The position numbers and the translations under genes were made by a program. A stretch of DNA of 64,000 nucleotides from Flavobacteriales bacterium (lineage in GTDB: Bacteria > Bacteroidota > Bacteroidia > Flavobacteriales_G > Salibacteraceae). Shown here piece by piece: positions 34,520 through 43,139 of this stretch (within the stretch, counting starts at the first letter, position 1; the number at the start of each line of letters is the position of its first letter). Location: NCBI GenBank assembly GCA_018660685.1, contig JABJJW010000004.1, positions 1 to 64,000 of the forward strand. The letters are read 5' to 3'. Under the pieces are notes generated by a model. That model saw only the letters and a list, made by a program, of their open reading frames with translations, searched no databases and was not told the DNA's origin.

Positions 34520-35398
34520 TCAAACATGCCTTTCAGCGTGATAGCTGCTGCGAACAAGCGGTCCGCTCTCGACATGATAGAAGCCTAGCTCCTCGCCTAT
34601 CTTCTTGTACTCTTGGAATACTTCGGGCTTTATGAACTCAGCGACAGGCAAATGCTTCTTGGTAGGTTGTAAGTATTGTCCAATTGTTAGGATGTCAACG
34701 TTTTGGGCTAGAAGATCCTTCATCGTTTGAATGACTTCTTCTTTAGTCTCGCCTAAACCGAGCATGATGCCACTCTTGGTACGGTTGATCCCGCCTTCCT
34801 TGAGTCTTTTCAGCACTTCCATGCTTCTCCAGTACTTTGCCTGGATTCGTACTTTCTGAGTGATGCGCTCCACCGTTTCAATGTTATGAGAAACAATCTC
34901 TGGTTTGACCTCACAAATTGGATCGAGGTTTTCCCAATCTCCTTTGAAATCTGGAATCAAGGTTTCGATGGTCACCTCTGGGTTTTTCTTACGGATCATT
35001 TGAATCGTTTTCTTCCAGTGTTCCGCTCCACCATCTGGCAAATCGTCCCGGTCAACGCTCGTGATAACCGCGTGCTTCAATCCCATTTGACGAACGGACT
35101 CAGCAACTTTAGCTGGCTCAAATATGTCGACCTCCTCGCCTGCTCCAGTATCTACGTTGCAGAACTGACACGATCGCGTGCAGGTATTACCAAGAATCAT
35201 GAATGTCGCGGTACCAGCAGACCAGCACTCACTTTGATTCGGACATTTACCACTTGAGCAAATCGTATTGAGATTCTTCTCCTCTACGATGCTCTTGATC
35301 TTAAGGTATTCCTTACCTGAAGGAATTTTCACCTTGAGCCAATCTGGTTTACCAGTTCTAACTTCCTGGTCTTCCTTGTTTTTGAGAAGATTCGGCAT
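34520..35398 (-). CDS. lipA: Lipoyl synthase
   Basis: Radical SAM enzyme of 292 residues. Both iron-sulfur motifs are readable: the auxiliary cluster cysteines in [13 protein letters not shown] and the radical [11 protein letters not shown]. It inserts sulfur at C6 and C8 of octanoyl chains on E2 and GcvH proteins, making lipoate. It needs an octanoyltransferase elsewhere. It is the second gene of an operon: the rocD stop (TAA) is followed immediately by its ATG. The fused E1 dehydrogenase at 5260 depends on lipoylated partners. Confidence 0.97.
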   Translation of the reverse strand: MPNLLKNKEDQEVRTGKPDWLKVKIPSGKEYLKIKSIVEEKNLNTICSSGKCPNQSECWSAGTATFMILGNTCTRSCQFCNVDTGAGEEVDIFEPAKVAESVRQMGLKHAVITSVDRDDLPDGGAEHWKKTIQMIRKKNPEVTIETLIPDFKGDWENLDPICEVKPEIVSHNIETVERITQKVRIQAKYWRSMEVLKRLKEGGINRTKSGIMLGLGETKEEVIQTMKDLLAQNVDILTIGQYLQPTKKHLPVAEFIKPEVFQEYKKIGEELGFYHVESGPLVRSSYHAERHV

Positions 35399-36637
35399 TT
35401 ACTTGCTGTAATTCAAGATGGTCTCACGAATGATTGATACACAGTCCATCAACTGCTCTTCGGTCATAACGAGTGGCGGTGCAAATCGAATGATGTTGCC
35501 GTGTGTTGGTTTTGCCAAAAGTCCATTTTCCTTCATGGCCACGCATAAATCCCAAGCTGTCGAACTATCTGGTGTATCGTTGATGAGAACTGCATTGAGC
35601 AATCCACGTCCTCGAACCGAATCAACCAAATCAGTCTCTTGAGCGAGCTTGCTCATCTCGGCTCTAAATATGTCTCCTAAGTATCGCGCGTTATCGGCGA
35701 GGTTCTCGTCCCGAACAACATCCAACGCAGCCATTGCTACAGCAGCGGCCACTGGGTTTCCACCGAATGTGCTACCGTGTTGTCCAGGCTTGATAACATT
35801 CATAATCTCGTCTCTTGCTAGAACAGCAGACACTGGATAAACTCCACCACTAATTGCCTTTCCGAGGATGAGCATGTCTGGCTTCACGTTTTCGTGATTG
35901 CAAGCAATGAGATCTCCTGTTCGGGCAATTCCGGTTTGAACTTCATCTGCGATAAAGAGTGCGTTGTTTGCATGACACAGATCGATCGCTCCTTGTAGAT
36001 AGCCATCATCTGGCGTATTGACTCCAGCCTCACCTTGAATGGGTTCAACCATAAACGCGACAACACCTTCTTCCTGAAGTGCGTTCTCTAATGCATCGAG
36101 ATCATTGTAAGGGATGCTTACGAATCCTTCGGTATATGGCCCAAAATTCTTTCGGGCGTCTTCATCGTCAGAGAAGGAAATGATGGTCGTAGTCCTACCG
36201 TGGAAATTACCATTGGCAACGATAATTTTCGCTTGATTCTCAGCGACACCTTGTTTCTCGTAGCCATACTTTCTGGCCAACTTAATGGCAGTCTCTACAG
36301 CTTCAGCTCCTGTGTTCATCGGAAGCATTTTGTCGAATCCGAAGTACTCAGACATATACTGTTCGTACTCTCCCAATTTAGAATTATAGAATGCTCGACT
36401 TGTCAATGTTAGCTTTTGTGCTTGCTCGACCATCGCTCCGACAATACGTGGGTGACAATGCCCTTGATTTACTGCGGAGTAAGCGGAAAGAAAGTCATAG
36501 TACTTCTTCCCCTCAACATCCCAAACGTAGACACCTTCTCCTTCGTCGAGCACAACCGGTAGTGGATGATAGTTGTGGGCGCCGTATTGATCTTCAAGTT
36601 TTATTGCTTCTGCAGACGTCATTTGCATCGTATCCAT
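35399..36637 (-). CDS. rocD: Ornithine--oxo-acid transaminase
   Basis: PLP enzyme of 412 residues, class III aminotransferase. Visible signatures are [27 protein letters not shown]-like region [13 protein letters not shown] and the PLP lysine in [16 protein letters not shown]. It converts ornithine plus 2-oxoglutarate to glutamate semialdehyde and glutamate, feeding proline or arginine metabolism. The start at 36637 (MDTMQM) is chosen because a good -7 box lies just upstream at 36658; a longer frame would start upstream of that promoter. Immediately followed by lipA. Confidence 0.93.
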   Translation of the reverse strand: MDTMQMTSAEAIKLEDQYGAHNYHPLPVVLDEGEGVYVWDVEGKKYYDFLSAYSAVNQGHCHPRIVGAMVEQAQKLTLTSRAFYNSKLGEYEQYMSEYFGFDKMLPMNTGAEAVETAIKLARKYGYEKQGVAENQAKIIVANGNFHGRTTTIISFSDDEDARKNFGPYTEGFVSIPYNDLDALENALQEEGVVAFMVEPIQGEAGVNTPDDGYLQGAIDLCHANNALFIADEVQTGIARTGDLIACNHENVKPDMLILGKAISGGVYPVSAVLARDEIMNVIKPGQHGSTFGGNPVAAAVAMAALDVVRDENLADNARYLGDIFRAEMSKLAQETDLVDSVRGRGLLNAVLINDTPDSSTAWDLCVAMKENGLLAKPTHGNIIRFAPPLVMTEEQLMDCVSIIRETILNYSK

Positions 36638-36657
36638 AATCGAAAAATATTGAGGCG

Positions 36658-36665
36658 CAAATATA
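36658..36665 (-). promoter_or_regulatory. -7 box of the rocD-lipA operon
   Basis: Minus-strand TATATTTG, an exact TAnnTTTG match, 20 bases before the rocD start. It supports the start at 36637. The -33 element is unclear. Confidence 0.55.
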
Positions 36666-36727
36666 GCTTTTGCCATTGTGATCATGTGTCATTCAGGATT
36701 CACTACTTTGGTTCAAAATACATCCTT

Positions 36728-37132
36728 ATGAGTCGGATATTCTTCATTGCAATCGCGCTATCAATCTCATCAGCGGCGCTTGGCCAAACTCATGAGAATC
36801 TCGTCGACTTACAACCGAAAGATGATTATAAAAATATTCGCGTTCACAAATTGGACAGCGATTCACTGGCTTCCACTTTTTTAATCTGGGTTAAGAAAAG
36901 TGTAAAAGAGCATTTTCATGCCGAGCACACTGAGGTTGTGCAAGTTTTAGAAGGAGAGGGTGTGATGACACTCGGAGATGAGTCATTCAAAATTCGATCT
37001 GGCGATTACATCTTCATTCCGAAAGGAACTCCTCATTCTGTAGAAGTAAAACATGGATCAATCCTCAAAGCTCTGAGTATTCAGACACCGCTTTTTGATG
37101 GTTCGGATCGAATCTTCGTATCCAAGGAATAA
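36728..37132 (+). CDS. Secreted cupin-domain protein
   Basis: Protein of 134 residues with a signal peptide (MSRIFFIAIALSISSAALGQ). The rest is a single cupin barrel: metal-type motif 1 HFHAEHTEVVQVLEGEG (about 61-77) and motif 2 GDYIFIPKGTPHSVEV. The three His and Glu that bind the metal are present. Small secreted cupins may bind sugars or act as enzymes; function unknown. It is divergent from rocD. The ATG at 36728 gives a clean signal peptide; an upstream in-frame start would lie inside rocD. Confidence 0.85.
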   Translation: MSRIFFIAIALSISSAALGQTHENLVDLQPKDDYKNIRVHKLDSDSLASTFLIWVKKSVKEHFHAEHTEVVQVLEGEGVMTLGDESFKIRSGDYIFIPKGTPHSVEVKHGSILKALSIQTPLFDGSDRIFVSKE

Positions 37133-37137
37133 TGGGC

Positions 37138-37221
37138 TTTTCAACAAAATGACCCTTCCAACCTCTTGAAAACAACGCAATTAGGCACTCACTTATCAAC
37201 AAAGAGGGTCATTTATCAACA
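37138..37221. repeat. TTATCAACA triplet with AAATGACCCT inverted repeat
   Basis: TTTTCAACA (37138), TTATCAACA (37193) and TTATCAACA (37213), with a perfect inverted pair AAATGACCCT (37147-37156) / AGGGTCATTT (37205-37214). Near-matches to DnaA boxes (TTATCCACA). It lies 90 bases before the HU gene. Confidence 0.5.
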
Positions 37222-37310
37222 AAATCGGCTGAAACGCTTGTCTACATTGATGTTTCGATTAATATTTGGTTTGTAACGAATTGCATGTTTAACCAAATTA
37301 TCACGAAAAA

Positions 37311-37583
37311 ATGAATAAAGCTGAATTGATTGAAGCAATGGCAGGTGGTGCTGGAATCTCAAAAGCAGATGCCAAAAAAGCGCTAGATGCATTCATTGAC
37401 ACTACCACTGGTGCATTAAAAAAAGGTGATCGTGTTGCTCTTGTAGGTTTCGGATCTTTTTCTGTTTCAAGACGCTCTGCGCGTACTGGACGCAATCCGC
37501 AAACTGGCAAGGAAATCCAAATTGCTGCTAAGAACGTTGTTAAGTTCAAGGCAGGTGCCGATCTCGGCAGTTCTGTAAACTAA
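37311..37583 (+). CDS. hup: HU family DNA-binding protein
   Basis: Nucleoid protein of 90 residues, the normal HU length. [20 protein letters not shown], then [20 protein letters not shown] (the DNA-binding arm) and KFKAGADL at the end. It bends and compacts DNA without strong sequence preference. The start ATG has clean context, and a possible promoter (TTG-N16-TTGGTTTG) lies 45-70 bases upstream. A terminator follows. Confidence 0.96.
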   Translation: MNKAELIEAMAGGAGISKADAKKALDAFIDTTTGALKKGDRVALVGFGSFSVSRRSARTGRNPQTGKEIQIAAKNVVKFKAGADLGSSVN

Positions 37584-37606
37584 GTTTAACCTCCTAATAG
37601 AATATT

Positions 37607-37634
37607 AAGGTCTCCAATTTGGAGGCCTTTTTTA
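37607..37634 (+). terminator. Terminator of hup
   Basis: AAGGTCTCC AATT TGGAGGCC TTTTTT: hairpin with a T tail, 24 bases after the hup stop. Confidence 0.85.
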
Positions 37635-37691
37635 TTGGTAAAAAAGAAGTCGGCTATGTTGCTATTTTTGTCCGACTCAAAACAGCGATTT

Positions 37692-38075
37692 ATGGGAAAA
37701 GGAGATAGAAAATCGACGAAAGGCAAAAGATTCAAAGGAAGCTACGGTAAGACCCGACCAAGAAAGAAGCCAGTCGTCATAGCGCCGCCGAAGAAAAAGG
37801 CTGCGGCTAAGAAAGCGGCTGCAAAGCCAGCTACCGCTAAAAAAGCGGCTCCTAAACCAACAGAAACTAAGCCTGCTGAAGTAGAGACAGCAGCTGTAAC
37901 AACAACGGAAGCAAAAAAGCCAGCTGCAAAGAAGGCGGCGGCCAAAAAGCCTGCTGCAAAGGCGACTGCCACAAAGACTGCAGCCAAGAAACCAGCGACC
38001 AAAAAGCCTGCAACGAAGAAGCCAGCGGCCAAGAAGGCTGCTGCTCCGAAGAGCGAAGACAAGTCAGACAAATAG
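37692..38075 (+). CDS. Ribosomal protein THX with histone H1-like C-terminal tail
   Basis: Protein of 127 residues. The first 25 residues (MGKGDRKSTKGKRFKGSYGK then TRPRK) are the whole conserved core of small ribosomal subunit protein bTHX, which in Bacteroidota is normally 25-60 residues. The rest is about 100 residues of Lys/Ala/Pro/Thr repeats (AAAKKAAAKPATAKKAAPKP-type), like bacterial histone H1 homologues, disordered and positively charged. So either an extended THX bound to rRNA or a nucleoid protein is possible. The neighbouring HU gene fits either. The start ATG 37692 begins the THX core; the frame extends upstream with no conserved sequence. Confidence 0.8.
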   Translation: MGKGDRKSTKGKRFKGSYGKTRPRKKPVVIAPPKKKAAAKKAAAKPATAKKAAPKPTETKPAEVETAAVTTTEAKKPAAKKAAAKKPAAKATATKTAAKKPATKKPATKKPAAKKAAAPKSEDKSDK

Positions 38076-38090
38076 ACCAACCGGTCTATT
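38071..38090. terminator. Convergent hairpin over two stop codons
   Basis: Perfect palindrome AATAGACC-AACC-GGTCTATT. The THX stop (TAG) lies in the left arm and the minus-strand stop (TAG) of the CDO fusion gene in the right arm. No long T tract, so terminator strength is uncertain. Confidence 0.6.
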
Positions 38091-39468
38091 CAGCCTTTTC
38101 AGCTATAATGAAAATGGAACCTTCATCGGGTTGAGATAGAATCTCTCCAGGATGTTTGGTATATCCCACATGCGTGAGTGAGATGATTTTGAATCCGCTC
38201 TCATTTAGCAGTTCGGTAATCTCGTTTTCTGCGAAGTAATGCAGGTATGCAATTGATTTTCCGCCTGTTTTACGATAGAACACATCTCCCTTTTCGTAGC
38301 CCATGCGTTGAAGATCTAGTTGCTCATAGACACCAACAGCTCGCGGCCCCCATTCGAATCGGTCAATAACGTTGAATACGTCCAAATAGAGCCTACCTCC
38401 TACTTGGAGGCACTTTGAGATTTTGGTCAGGGACACCGCTCTTTCAGCTGCACTCGAAATGTGCCCAAAGGCATACAAGAAACTAACCGCATCCATACTT
38501 CTCTCCTCCACCTCGGCATTCAGCCAAGTTGAAGACTGGGTGCTTATGCCTCGCTTCTTCGCAATAGCACCCATCTCAGAAGAGATATCCACTCCAAAAA
38601 GATTGAAGTGCATGCCGCTCAGTGCTCGAATCTCCATGGCTCGCCTTCCTGTGCCGCAAGCGATTGCCAGATAATTGGCCATCTGCGTTTTGCTCAAATC
38701 ATCTGCTATGAGTCGATTGATTCTCGACGTGTATAAGCGTCTTGATTCATGATTGGTATCATAGTGGTCATAGTTCGCGGCCTGTTCTCTATAGTAGCTC
38801 GTAAGAAGCTCTGTGATTTCATCTGCTCCTGGTTTTGGAATCAGGGGATGAATGCGATGTGAGGGAGCGTCTTTTCGCTTTTCTAACGCCTCGTATTTAA
38901 AAGCCTTCTTCTTGATCTCTTTGAAGGACGTTCTAGGTTCAGACCATGACGCGGATTCCGCGGTATCATTCAATACGCCAATCGTCTCCGTGGATAGATC
39001 ATAAATTTCCATCCCATCAAAATCCGCGAGTGGAGGATAATAGAAATGAACCGTAATGGCCAGCTCATCCGTTGGGTTCTTCAACAAGTGAATCACGCCA
39101 TCACTTTCTTTGATCAAGGCCCCAGCCAATCCACATTCCATATTCGACTCGGTAACAACGCCATCCTGATGGGTAAATGTGACATTATCAAGGCGGCCTT
39201 CAGCAACTGCAACAACTCCCCAAAAGCCTTGGTGGAAATGAATGGCACTACTCGACCGAGCCGGCCAAGCCAAGACTACAACCTCGATAGGTTCGAGGCA
39301 CAGAATGTTTCGCGCATAATTGTGAGGATCCTTAACCTCGGGAATGTATTGCTGAAGATCAGCTTTCGTGAAATCGAATTCAAGCAGCGTTGTGAAAAGC
39401 GCTTCCAGATCGTAGGTCGAATAATCCTGTTGCTTCAGTAACTCTACGAGGGAATCAAAATCGTTCAT
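38086..39468 (-). CDS. Cysteine-dioxygenase-like cupin fused to a SAM-dependent methyltransferase
   Basis: Protein of 460 residues made of two domains. Residues about 1-170 resemble cysteine dioxygenase: iron-ligand candidates His77 and His79 in AIHFHQGFWGVVAVAEGRL, and His127 before LLKNPTDELAITVHFYYPP. CDO oxidises cysteine to its sulfinate. Residues about 215-460 are a class I methyltransferase with the SAM loop ACGTGR (270-275) and GVDISSEM. The fusion is not the usual bacterial form, in which the dioxygenase is alone. Substrate unknown; a small thiol is a natural guess. The start is the ATG at 39468; an in-frame upstream extension has no conserved residues. Divergent from YqgE and convergent with THX. 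Confidence 0.82.
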   Translation of the reverse strand: MNDFDSLVELLKQQDYSTYDLEALFTTLLEFDFTKADLQQYIPEVKDPHNYARNILCLEPIEVVVLAWPARSSSAIHFHQGFWGVVAVAEGRLDNVTFTHQDGVVTESNMECGLAGALIKESDGVIHLLKNPTDELAITVHFYYPPLADFDGMEIYDLSTETIGVLNDTAESASWSEPRTSFKEIKKKAFKYEALEKRKDAPSHRIHPLIPKPGADEITELLTSYYREQAANYDHYDTNHESRRLYTSRINRLIADDLSKTQMANYLAIACGTGRRAMEIRALSGMHFNLFGVDISSEMGAIAKKRGISTQSSTWLNAEVEERSMDAVSFLYAFGHISSAAERAVSLTKISKCLQVGGRLYLDVFNVIDRFEWGPRAVGVYEQLDLQRMGYEKGDVFYRKTGGKSIAYLHYFAENEITELLNESGFKIISLTHVGYTKHPGEILSQPDEGSIFIIAEKAE

Positions 39469-39589
39469 GCTTTTCAATGAGGGGAGCGAATGTATAAAAG
39501 AGATTAGGGTACCGAGGAATTCGGAGCAAAGCATTTTAATTCCGAATGTTTGGAATATATGCTGGCGAAATATATTTTGCACTCAGAAC

Positions 39590-40204
39590 GTGTTTAAACC
39601 GGAGAACATAGAAAATGACTTCTTTATTCGGATTGGATTTGACTTTGACCCAGAGCAACTAGGCAGAGGAAAGGTTCTTATATCCGAACCATTCATGAGC
39701 GACCCAAACTTTAACAGGTCTGTCGTCCTGCTCACAGAGTACACAAAAGAGGAAGGAGCTTTTGGGTTTATTCTAAACAAGCCAACCGATTTGTTGATGA
39801 GCGACATCATGAAGGAGTTTCCTGATGTAGAATTTCCTTTTCACTATGGCGGCCCCGTCGATCCTGAGAATCTGTTCTTCATTCACACGGTGTCAGACTT
39901 GGTCGAGGATTCTAGGCCAATCTTGGATGACCTTCACTGGAGTGGTGACTTTGATACGCTGAAATCACTGATTAGCATGGGCAAGGTCGATCCTTCTGAC
40001 TTGAAATTCTTTGGCGGCTATTCTGGTTGGGGTGAAGGTCAATTAGAAGAAGAGCTGAGCGAGCACAGCTGGATCATCGCTGATGTGAATGTCGAGCAGA
40101 TCATGAACAATGATCATGAAGAGCTGTGGAAGAACAGCCTGAAGAAGATGGGCTCCAAATTTTCCATCATGGCTAACTTCCCTGAAAATCCCGGACTGAA
40201 TTGA
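39590..40204 (+). CDS. YqgE/AlgH family protein
   Basis: Protein of about 204 residues. Family motifs are clear: GKVLISEPFMSDPNFNRSVV, FGFILNKPTDL, YGGPVDPENLFFIHT and FGGYSGWGEGQLEEEL. The family is of unknown function (AlgH was linked to alginate regulation). No ATG precedes the conserved LGRGKVLISEPF; GTG 39590 is the most plausible start. A near-promoter (TTTG-N19-TATTTTG-like) ends about 10 bases before it. Its 3' end overlaps the convergent aminotransferase gene by 32 bases. Confidence 0.85.
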   Translation: MFKPENIENDFFIRIGFDFDPEQLGRGKVLISEPFMSDPNFNRSVVLLTEYTKEEGAFGFILNKPTDLLMSDIMKEFPDVEFPFHYGGPVDPENLFFIHTVSDLVEDSRPILDDLHWSGDFDTLKSLISMGKVDPSDLKFFGGYSGWGEGQLEEELSEHSWIIADVNVEQIMNNDHEELWKNSLKKMGSKFSIMANFPENPGLN

Positions 40205-41009
40205 GCTGAAGCGCTCGGACTGTTTCCAATTCTCTTTTGGCTTGGGTCATTTCGCACTCATCACGCACATACCAAGACTTAATTCCCATAATCGAATTGG
40301 TGGTGAATATCTCGGTTGCCGAATAAAGGTCATCTGATGTCAAATCCTCATTGCATTCAACAGCGATATTATCTATCAAGACTTGTCGGACCACTCCGGC
40401 CAGCGCGCCCGATCGAAGTGGCGGGGTATAAACACGACCTTCCTTTACCAGAAAAATATTGGAAGAAATCGTTTCAACAACATGCGATTGCTCATTGAAC
40501 AAAACCAAGTCATCAAAGCTTTCATTTTGAGATTCAAGCGCCACTTTTATTTGAAGGTGCTTGCCAATGGTCTTGTGATTTCCGAATTCCCCAGATGGCA
40601 AGGTCAGTTCACTTATTCCCAACTTCTGAAGTGGCGAGGATGGAAAAACCTCCGTTTCGTGGGGTTCAATTATGGCAACGCATTCGGCGCGATTTGACTC
40701 CGGCATGTACTTGCCTTCCCCATCTCGATAAAATGACAACCTTAGCCTTCCATCGCCTGGCTGAACAAAATTAATAATGCGGTGAAGTTTCCGAATCATT
40801 TGATCTAGGTCAGTTTGTAGTTCGAGGCTTAAATAGCTGAGCGTGGTCTGGATTCGTGCTTTATGGTAATCCCAAAAACACGGGGCGCCTTGAATGAGAA
40901 GCATCGTATCAAAGAATCCATCACCATAGAGGAAGGCTCGGTTAATCACAGGCAGATTCGGAGACTCCTGCCAGCACTTGTCATCACTATTGAAATGATA
41001 CCAGCGCAC
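40173..41009 (-). CDS. Class IV aminotransferase (branched-chain/4-amino-4-deoxychorismate lyase-like)
   Basis: PLP enzyme of 278 residues of the fold-type IV family. The N-terminus has NRAFLYGDGFFDTMLL, the PLP lysine lies in KTIGKHLQIKVALE, and FNEQSHVVETISSNIF and TSDDLYSATEIFTTNSI are the other family motifs. Members are branched-chain aminotransferases, D-amino acid transaminases or PabC (folate pathway); the size and FDTM motif favour PabC-like, without certainty. It starts with GTG overlapping the rhomboid stop codon (TAGTG), so it is translationally coupled to the genes upstream. Overlaps YqgE convergently. Confidence 0.85.
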   Translation of the reverse strand: MRWYHFNSDDKCWQESPNLPVINRAFLYGDGFFDTMLLIQGAPCFWDYHKARIQTTLSYLSLELQTDLDQMIRKLHRIINFVQPGDGRLRLSFYRDGEGKYMPESNRAECVAIIEPHETEVFPSSPLQKLGISELTLPSGEFGNHKTIGKHLQIKVALESQNESFDDLVLFNEQSHVVETISSNIFLVKEGRVYTPPLRSGALAGVVRQVLIDNIAVECNEDLTSDDLYSATEIFTTNSIMGIKSWYVRDECEMTQAKRELETVRALQLNSVRDFQGS

Positions 41010-41608
41010 TATCTGAGGTACTGAAGCACTAATTCTGGTTCAATCAACACGGTAAAAACTACTCCAAACAGACCACCGAAGTAATGAGCTGAATGGGCAA
41101 TATTGCTTTTTCTGTTTCGATCCAAGTAGACTTCTAACGCTAAGTAGAGTAAGCCAAATACGATGGCTGGCATGCTAATCGGGATGAAGATTATTCCGAG
41201 CGGAGCCATTGGTTCCATTAAAATAAACGAGAACACTACGGCACTGACGGCACCAGATGCGCCGACGCCGTGGTAATTGAAATTCTCTTTATTCCTTGCA
41301 TAACCTGGGATGGTGCTGAATAGAATTCCACCGAGGTACAGCAGAACGAAATAAACCTGCCACATTCCTGGAAACAATTGTTCGTAGTAGGTTTCAACCA
41401 ACTTACCGAATTGGTAGAGAACATACATATTCACCGCTAAATGCCCCCAGTCTGCATGAACGAAGGCGTGTGATATGAATCGATACCATTGATTATTCCG
41501 TTGAATCAAGTATGGCTGGAAATCTAATTTCAAGAACAGATCCCGATTGTTCAATGCAGTGATTGACACCAAAGCGTTGGCGAGAACGATGAAGAGGGTA
41601 AAACTCAT
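41009..41608 (-). CDS. Rhomboid family intramembrane serine protease
   Basis: Membrane protein of 199 residues with about six helices. The catalytic Ser is in GVGASGAVSAVVF (helix 4) and the catalytic His in SAHYFGGLFG (helix 6); HAFVHADWGHLAVNMYVLYQ is the conserved L1/helix 2 region. It cleaves membrane helices of partner proteins; substrate unknown. Its ATG overlaps the Nnr gene stop by 4 bases and its stop overlaps the aminotransferase GTG, giving a coupled three-gene cluster in the order Nnr, rhomboid, aminotransferase. Confidence 0.92.
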   Translation of the reverse strand: MSFTLFIVLANALVSITALNNRDLFLKLDFQPYLIQRNNQWYRFISHAFVHADWGHLAVNMYVLYQFGKLVETYYEQLFPGMWQVYFVLLYLGGILFSTIPGYARNKENFNYHGVGASGAVSAVVFSFILMEPMAPLGIIFIPISMPAIVFGLLYLALEVYLDRNRKSNIAHSAHYFGGLFGVVFTVLIEPELVLQYLR

Positions 41609-43122
41609 TCTTCGAGGTTAAAAGCTGTTTTCATTGCAAATGGAATGGACTCGACAAGATCCGATGCGATTAGCCCATGCTGTCCCATCAAGTCAGATCC
41701 TGCATCTCCGCTTAGACCATGAATATAGACTCCACAGAGAGCGGAGATTAACGGGTCGTTGACCTGGCACATCAAACCGAGAATTAACCCGGTCAGCACA
41801 TCGCCGCTGCCCGCGGTAGCCATACCTGGATTTCCTGTGGAATTAAAGTAGACATCTCCTTTTGGAGTTGCGATGGTGGTGTATTGCCCTTTTAGGATGA
41901 TGTAAGCCTTGATTTCCTTGGCTGACTCCATCAGCAAAGTGAGTCGGTCAAACTCGGATTCGCGTTTTCCAAATAACCGCTCGAATTCACCAACGTGTGG
42001 TGTAAGAATGCTGTTGGCAGGAATGATCGTCTTGAGCTCTGGATGATGCGCAATGATGTTCAGCGCATCGGCATCGATGATCATAGGTTTGTTCCATTCG
42101 CCCATTAGCAACTCCAACACAGATGCTGTTTGCTCATGAGTTCCAATTCCTGGACCAACGGCTACTGCATTAAACTCTTCGAGCGATGGAAAGCTGCAAA
42201 TATGGTCTTCTCCCAAGTCGATGGAGCACATCGCTTCTGGAACACTGTTCTGCAGGACATCTACACCTTTAGCTGGAACATTGACGCGAATTTTTCCGGC
42301 CCCGGCTCTCAAGGCAGATCTGGCAGCAAGCACAGCGGCTCCCATCATTCCGTAACTTCCAGATAGCAGAAGGCAGTATCCATAGTCACCCTTGTGTCCA
42401 AATGAGCCACGTTCAAAATCAGCTTTAAATTCATCAATGCCGTCAACAAAATTGTACGGTGATTCGACTGACTCAATAAAGTCATGATCCAACCCAATTG
42501 GAATGATGCTCATCTGTCCTACATAGTCTTCCGAACTAGGAAACAAGAACGATAGTTTGGGCAGTTCCAAGGAGAGCGTGTGTGACGCATGAACCACTGA
42601 ATCGGAACTTACCGTTGGTTTGTCTGCATACATACCGGATGGAATATCAATCGATATAATGCGATTGGAATGTGCATTCATCAAATCGATCACACTTTTA
42701 GCAACCCCTTCTGCAGGTCGACTCAAACCTGAACCAAATATGCCATCAATCAAAACATCATCCGAACCAATCTGTGGTAATTCTGAACTCTTCGAAATTA
42801 TTGAAACTTCTATTCCACTTTGTCCCAGTCGCTCCAGATTAATTTGAGCATCTGGGCTCAGTTTATCACTGTATTGAACTAGAAAAGTGTGTAAATCATA
42901 GCCTGCGGAACGCAATAGACGCGCAACGACCAAGGCATCTCCACCATTATTACCGACACCAGCAATGACCGTAAATGTGGTCTGTTCGTGAAAGTGAAAC
43001 TTGATCCATTCAAAACAAGCCGTTGCAGCCCGCTCCATAAGATCAATGGAAGCAATAGGTTCATTGCTTATGGTAGCTTGATCAGCCTCTCGAATTTGTG
43101 ACGTCGATAGAATCTTGAGCAT
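41605..43122 (-). CDS. nnr: Bifunctional NAD(P)H-hydrate epimerase / ADP-dependent NAD(P)H-hydrate dehydratase
   Basis: Cytoplasmic repair enzyme of 505 residues. The N-terminal epimerase domain (about 1-215) has VIAGVGNNGGDALVVARLL and IDGIFGSGLSRPAEG; the C-terminal dehydratase (about 225-505) has ILTPHVGEFERLFG and the signature TAGSGDVLTGLILGL. Together they repair hydrated NAD(P)H. The upstream region to the next gene is short. Its 3' end overlaps the rhomboid ATG (ATGA), so it leads the coupled cluster. Confidence 0.95.
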   Translation of the reverse strand: MLKILSTSQIREADQATISNEPIASIDLMERAATACFEWIKFHFHEQTTFTVIAGVGNNGGDALVVARLLRSAGYDLHTFLVQYSDKLSPDAQINLERLGQSGIEVSIISKSSELPQIGSDDVLIDGIFGSGLSRPAEGVAKSVIDLMNAHSNRIISIDIPSGMYADKPTVSSDSVVHASHTLSLELPKLSFLFPSSEDYVGQMSIIPIGLDHDFIESVESPYNFVDGIDEFKADFERGSFGHKGDYGYCLLLSGSYGMMGAAVLAARSALRAGAGKIRVNVPAKGVDVLQNSVPEAMCSIDLGEDHICSFPSLEEFNAVAVGPGIGTHEQTASVLELLMGEWNKPMIIDADALNIIAHHPELKTIIPANSILTPHVGEFERLFGKRESEFDRLTLLMESAKEIKAYIILKGQYTTIATPKGDVYFNSTGNPGMATAGSGDVLTGLILGLMCQVNDPLISALCGVYIHGLSGDAGSDLMGQHGLIASDLVESIPFAMKTAFNLEE

Positions 43123-43139
43123 TGCCTCCCAAAAGTAAC

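Noticed and set aside
37138-37221. Replication origin near HU
   Set aside because: Only three near-DnaA boxes and no dnaA, dnaN, gidA or similar origin gene nearby. Recorded as a finding but not called an origin.
37742-38080. Antisense frame of Ala/Phe-rich composition opposite the THX tail
   Set aside because: It is a mirror of the Lys/Ala-repeat tail and lacks any start or domain.
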